A DNA stretch of 9,063 nucleotides from Clostridiaceae bacterium (GTDB lineage Bacteria > Bacillota > Clostridia > UBA1212 > DUPL01). Position numbers and translations under genes: made by a program. Within the stretch, counting starts at the first letter, position 1, and each line of letters opens with the position of its first letter. Where the stretch lies: contig JAAYLF010000086.1 of the NCBI GenBank assembly GCA_012522035.1, positions 1 through 9,063 on the forward strand. The letters run 5' to 3'. Shown here one piece after another: positions 6,947-9,063 of this stretch. The notes beneath the pieces are model-generated. The model ran no database searches. It saw only the letters and a program-made list of their open reading frames with translations, and was not told the DNA's origin.

Positions 6947-6975
6947 ATAATACTACATTTAAGCCGGCTTGTCAA
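6947..6975 (-). promoter_or_regulatory. Sigma-A promoter of tRNA-Lys
   Basis: On the minus strand TTGACA (6970-6975), a 17-bp spacer and TATTAT (6947-6952). Transcription should start near 6940, about 16 nt before the mature tRNA 5' end. The mobile-element region begins only about 30 bp upstream of the -35 box, so the insertion left this promoter intact. Confidence 0.8.
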
Positions 6976-7005
6976 CACCTTTTTCTAAAAAACTGCACAA
7001 AAAAT

Positions 7006-7028
7006 TCAAATGAAAAAGTAAAGTCCAC
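7006..7028 (+). repeat. Left 23-bp terminal inverted repeat of the outer element
   Basis: Begins TCAAATGAAAAAGTAAA and ends TCCAC. It matches the reverse complement of 9039-9061 at 22 of 23 positions; the one difference is G at 7023 against A. No target duplication can be shown: the left flank ends AAAAT while the last two bases of the window are CC. Confidence 0.75.
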
Positions 7029-7044
7029 CCCTTTTTCACACCAA

Positions 7045-7119
7045 GTGGACTTTAATTTTACAAAAACAAAAGTGGATTTTAATCTTACAAAAAAGATGGG
7101 TAGACTTAATAACAACTGA
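7045..7119 (+). repeat. Tandem direct repeats of a 20-bp GTGGAYTTTA motif (left cluster)
   Basis: GTGGACTTTAATTTTACAAA (7045-7064) and GTGGATTTTAATCTTACAAA (7072-7091) differ at two positions and start 27 bp apart. A weaker third copy starts with GTAGACTTAA at 7100. The left terminal repeat carries the same motif in the opposite direction (7019-7028), so 7020-7053 also forms a 9-bp inverted repeat. Such subterminal arrays are typical of transposase-binding ends; IS21-family ends are one parallel, proposed from general resemblance only. Confidence 0.65.
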
Positions 7120-7212
7120 TAACCACTATTAAAGTATCAGCAACTAAGGCTAAATAAGGACTTGCATGTATGATAAACAATATTTGCCCTTTGGAAAATC
7201 AATGCGATAAAC

Positions 7213-7264
7213 CTCGGGTGAAAAGCCAATGAAATTGGCTTGAGGGCGGAGCCCTACAACCCAG
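7213..7264 (+). other. Foldable branched segment, candidate structured RNA or DNA
   Basis: Two adjacent hairpins, AAGCCAAT-GAA-ATTGGCTT (7223-7241) and AGGGC-GGA-GCCCT (7243-7255), are enclosed by GGGT (7216-7219) pairing with ACCC (7259-7262). Two further pairs lie across a bulged C (CT at 7213-7214 with AG at 7263-7264). It is locally GC-rich in an AT-rich stretch. It does not match a riboswitch class I can name. Strand and function are unknown. Confidence 0.35.
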
Positions 7265-7329
7265 TACTAGATTCTGATTTTAAAAAAAATGCAAACCCAT
7301 AATTCATATAGATTTGCCCTTCGTAAAAA

Positions 7330-7380
7330 CTTATATAACGCTCAGGTTGCACCTCTGCAGAGTCCTATCCTTTATATAAG
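7330..7380. repeat. 9-bp inverted repeat with internal palindrome
   Basis: CTTATATAA (7330-7338) and TTATATAAG (7372-7380) are perfect inverted arms around a 33-nt loop. The loop contains GGTTGCACC and the palindrome CTCTGCAGAG (7353-7362). No U-tract follows on either strand, so it is not a standard terminator. Confidence 0.45.
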
Positions 7381-7512
7381 CAAAAGTATTTATAGCATTC
7401 CCCAACAATTTACAATCTAATCAATTGAAGAAATCTATATGTGATTTAACCTAGCAAAATTTGTAAATAATCTAATATGGCGATGTTTCCAAATCAAAAG
7501 AAAGGAGACAAC

Positions 7513-8805
7513 ATGTCTAAGCATTTGACCTTAGACGATAGAATTGTTATTGAAAACTCTCTTAAGGAGAGAAAGTCATTTAAGGAAATAGGACGTTCAT
7601 TAAACAAAGATTGTACTACTATATCTAAAGAAGTAAGAAAACACCGAGAAGAATTAAAAAAAGGTGCATGGGGAAATGCGTTTAACGCATGTTTACATCG
7701 TGTTTTTTGCGATGAAATGAGAGTATGCGGCAAAGAAGGATGCCATAAAAGATGCAAGAACTGTCCTTACTGTAACAGTTACTGTAGTGACTTTGAAGAA
7801 GAGAAATGTCAACAGCTAAACAAACCACCGTATGTCTGTAATGGCTGCAAAAAAAGAACAAGATGCACACTGGTAAAACAAGTTTACGTTGCTACTAGTG
7901 CTCACGAAAAGTACCAGACAGTATTATCTGAATCCAGAAGCGGGATTAACATTACAGAGGAAGAACTGCAGCAATTAAGAAACATCATTGTACCATTAAT
8001 AAAACAAGGACAATCTTTTCACCATATTAGTGTTAATAATGCAGATACTATTATGATGAGCGAGAAAACCCTTTACAACTACAACGACATCGGTGCATTT
8101 GGCATAACAAATATTGACTTGCCGAGAAAGGTAAGATACAGAAAAAGAAAGAAAAGAGGCAATGTGTATAAAGTGGATAAAAAATGCAGGATAAACAGGA
8201 CGTTTGATGACTTCAAGGAGTATTTGCATAATCAACAGAATTGCACTTATGCGCAAATGGATACTGTTGAAGGAACAAAGGGTGGAAAAGTATTACTGAC
8301 CATTCATTTTCCACAATCTAGTTTCATGTTAGCATATTTGAGAGATGCAAATGATTCCAAGTCCGTGACATTAATATTTGAAAAGCTGTTTAGCAGCCTG
8401 GGAGCGGACAATTTTGAGAAGCTATTTCCGGTAATTTTAACTGATAACGGATCTGAATTCAGTAATCCAAAGGCTATTGAGTTTATTGATGGAACAAAAC
8501 AAAGAACAAGAATTTTCTATTGTGATCCGCAGTCACCATTTCAAAAGCCTGAGATCGAAAACAACCACGAGATGCTCCGGAGAATTATACCAAAAGGAAC
8601 ATCTCTTAACAATTTTGATCAAAGCCAAATAGATTTGATTATAAACCACATTAACTCATATGCCAGAGAAAGCTTAAACAACAAGAGTCCATATGAAGTG
8701 TTTACCTTCATTTATGGAACTGATGTAACAGAAAAGTTAGGAGTCGAACCTATCCCACCAAACAATATTGTACTGACTCCTAACCTACAAAATAAAACTA
8801 TTTGA
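7513..8805 (+). CDS. IS30-family DDE transposase with cysteine-rich insertion
   Basis: 430 residues from the ATG at 7513, chosen because AAAGGAG (7501-7507) lies 5 nt upstream; two in-frame ATGs at 7477 and 7483 lack such a site. The N-terminus (about 5-45, LTLDDRIVIENSLKER then FKEIGRSLNKDCTTISKEVR) is the IS30 helix-turn-helix that binds the element ends. Residues 60-118 contain 12 cysteines, often in CxxC pairs, suggesting bound zinc. The RNase H-fold core has Asp250 (AQMDTVEG), Asp311 (TDNGSEF) and Glu349 (in SPFQKPEIENNHEMLRR, aligned with the catalytic Glu of IS30). LRRIIPKGTS and NNKSPYEVF are typical family motifs. All three catalytic residues are present and there is no frameshift, so the gene looks intact. 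Confidence 0.95.
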   Translation: MSKHLTLDDRIVIENSLKERKSFKEIGRSLNKDCTTISKEVRKHREELKKGAWGNAFNACLHRVFCDEMRVCGKEGCHKRCKNCPYCNSYCSDFEEEKCQQLNKPPYVCNGCKKRTRCTLVKQVYVATSAHEKYQTVLSESRSGINITEEELQQLRNIIVPLIKQGQSFHHISVNNADTIMMSEKTLYNYNDIGAFGITNIDLPRKVRYRKRKKRGNVYKVDKKCRINRTFDDFKEYLHNQQNCTYAQMDTVEGTKGGKVLLTIHFPQSSFMLAYLRDANDSKSVTLIFEKLFSSLGADNFEKLFPVILTDNGSEFSNPKAIEFIDGTKQRTRIFYCDPQSPFQKPEIENNHEMLRRIIPKGTSLNNFDQSQIDLIINHINSYARESLNNKSPYEVFTFIYGTDVTEKLGVEPIPPNNIVLTPNLQNKTI

Positions 8806-8816
8806 TGCGGAGCATC
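8804..8816 (+). repeat. Short hairpin over the transposase stop codon
   Basis: GATGC-GGA-GCATC folds into a 5-bp stem with a GGA triloop. It overlaps the TGA stop (8803-8805) and lies within the proposed right IS end. The same GCGGAGC core forms a triloop hairpin at 7246-7252. No U-tract follows, so a weak 3'-end structure or a transposase-recognition feature is more likely than a terminator. Confidence 0.35.
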
Positions 8817-8821
8817 GCCAT

Positions 8822-9018
8822 TTATACAGGTATTTTTCAGGGTGGAATTTTCTCTTGCAAAAAATGCAATGAAAATATCACTTTTTATTATTATACCCAA
8901 AATTACATACAAAATGTCTAATTTTACATAATTTCCTTCTTTTTTAGTCCCAAAAATGATAAAATTCCATATGAAATACTTCGACATCTGTATTTCATAT
9001 GGAAAAAAACACGAATAG
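8822..9018. other. Gene-free right part of the outer element
   Basis: AT-rich DNA with no credible coding frame or ribosome site. Apart from the hairpin at 8965-9004, it holds only long T- and A-rich runs. A 91-codon minus-strand frame here runs through the hairpin and the transposase 3' end and is not credible as a gene. Confidence 0.5.
8965..9004 (-). terminator. Perfect 15-bp hairpin, candidate terminator against incoming minus-strand transcripts
   Basis: TTCCATATGAAATAC (8965-8979) and GTATTTCATATGGAA (8990-9004) are perfect inverted arms with a 10-nt loop. On the minus strand the stem runs directly into TTTTATC, a short U-tract; on the plus strand it is followed by A-rich sequence instead. 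It would therefore stop transcription entering the element from the right. The stem is AT-rich, so efficiency is uncertain; the symmetry itself is certain. Confidence 0.55.
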
Positions 9019-9063
9019 GTTGAAATTAACCTTACAAAGTGGATTTTACTTTTTCATTTGACC
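9019..9063 (+). repeat. Right repeat cluster and right terminal inverted repeat
   Basis: GTTGAAATTAACCTTACAAA (9019-9038) matches the left-cluster unit at 7072-7091 in 16 of 20 positions. It is directly followed by a further copy, GTGGATTTTACTTTTTCATT, starting at 9039. That last copy forms the right terminal repeat (9039-9061), inverted relative to 7006-7028 but in the same direction as the left cluster units. The window ends 2 bp later, so any target duplication or further repeat units are out of view. Confidence 0.65.

Larger units (their letters stand above)
7029..7476. other. Gene-free interval between tRNA-Lys and the transposase
   Basis: About 450 bp with no credible coding frame and no ribosome site in front of a sustained ORF. 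It contains the left repeat cluster, a branched foldable segment (7213-7264), the 10-bp direct repeat ATTTGCCCTT at 7182-7191 and 7312-7321, a long-loop inverted repeat (7330-7380), and an AT-rich tail up to the IS30-type end. I found no clear sigma-A promoter pointing at the transposase. It reads as the non-coding left part of an older element. Confidence 0.6.
7479..8819 (+). mobile_element. IS30-family insertion sequence (proposed boundaries, about 1341 bp)
   Basis: The left end begins GGCGATGTTTCC and the right end, read inward, begins GGCGATGCTCC. Allowing one gap, similarity continues through ATCAAA, giving imperfect inverted ends of about 22 bp. Both ends are flanked outside by AT, compatible with the 2-3 bp target duplications of IS30 elements; because AT is self-complementary, it also lengthens the visible inverted repeat to 9 bp (7477-7485 and 8813-8821). 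The single transposase gene fills the unit: its start lies 35 bp inside the left end and its stop lies within the right end. The size fits a 430-residue IS30-type transposase. The boundaries are inferred from one copy. Confidence 0.6.

Noticed and set aside
6790..6978. 62-codon minus-strand frame over the tRNA gene
   Set aside because: It reads through the complete tRNA-Lys and its promoter, a common artefact of tRNA sequence.
7195..7290. A known riboswitch (c-di-GMP, TPP, cobalamin, T-box) in front of the transposase
   Set aside because: None of the conserved core strings of those classes is present, and the segment is over 200 bp from the start codon with no terminator between.
7477..7512. 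Longer transposase start at 7477 or 7483
   Set aside because: Neither ATG has a ribosome site; AAAGGAG stands 5 nt before the ATG at 7513, which also matches the usual IS30 start. The upstream ATGs arise from the ATGGCGATG end sequence.
8712..8987. 91-codon minus-strand frame at the right of the transposase
   Set aside because: It overlaps the transposase C-terminus and the 15-bp hairpin, has no recognisable motif, and is most likely a chance frame in AT-rich DNA.
7006..9063. CRISPR array from the GTGGAYTTTA repeats
   Set aside because: The copies are few, degenerate, unevenly spaced and in both directions, and no cas gene is present.

Overview
The window reads as chromosome from a low-GC Gram-positive bacterium, most likely one of the Clostridia. 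The evidence is AT-rich DNA, strong AGGAGG-type ribosome sites, near-consensus sigma-A promoters with 17-bp spacers, and clostridial-looking versions of hisS, luxS, an intracellular GH78 alpha-L-rhamnosidase and a uridine-kinase-like protein. No known species was identified.

Layout from left to right. (1) Positions 1-518, minus strand: the first 172 codons of a medium-chain zinc dehydrogenase resembling L-sorbose-1-phosphate reductase. It has its own promoter and a palindrome just after the predicted transcription start. (2) 605-1573, minus: a stand-alone uridine kinase/phosphoribulokinase-family protein. (3) 1681-4293, plus: a GH78 alpha-L-rhamnosidase, divergent from the kinase, with the two predicted promoters interleaved over about 43 bp. 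(4) 4334-4365: a bidirectional terminator. (5) 4375-4869, minus: a four-helix membrane protein with a very acidic tail. (6) 4935-6737, minus: luxS and hisS, 18 nt apart and probably one operon. (7) 6849-6924, minus: tRNA-Lys(UUU) with its own promoter and terminator. (8) 7006-9063: a mobile-element region containing an IS30-family transposase gene.

Sections 1 to 3 look like sugar metabolism. The rhamnosidase has no signal peptide, so it should trim imported rhamnosides. The dehydrogenase probably acts on a sugar or sugar phosphate. Whether the kinase belongs to that pathway is not shown by the sequence. Sections 5 to 7 are housekeeping: lysine tRNA, histidyl-tRNA synthetase, and LuxS for recycling S-ribosylhomocysteine with release of the AI-2 precursor.

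The right end is the least ordinary part. The IS30-type unit can be delimited to about 7479-8819 by imperfect inverted ends and a 2-bp AT flank. It sits inside a larger non-coding stretch bracketed by 23-bp inverted repeats (7006-7028 and 9039-9061) and carrying several copies of a GTGGAYTTTA-containing 20-mer. The stretch also holds foldable segments and a perfect 15-bp hairpin. This looks like an insertion nested in an older, gene-less element. The outer boundary cannot be proved, because the window stops 2 bp past the right repeat. I saw no CRISPR array, toxin-antitoxin pair or recognisable defence genes.
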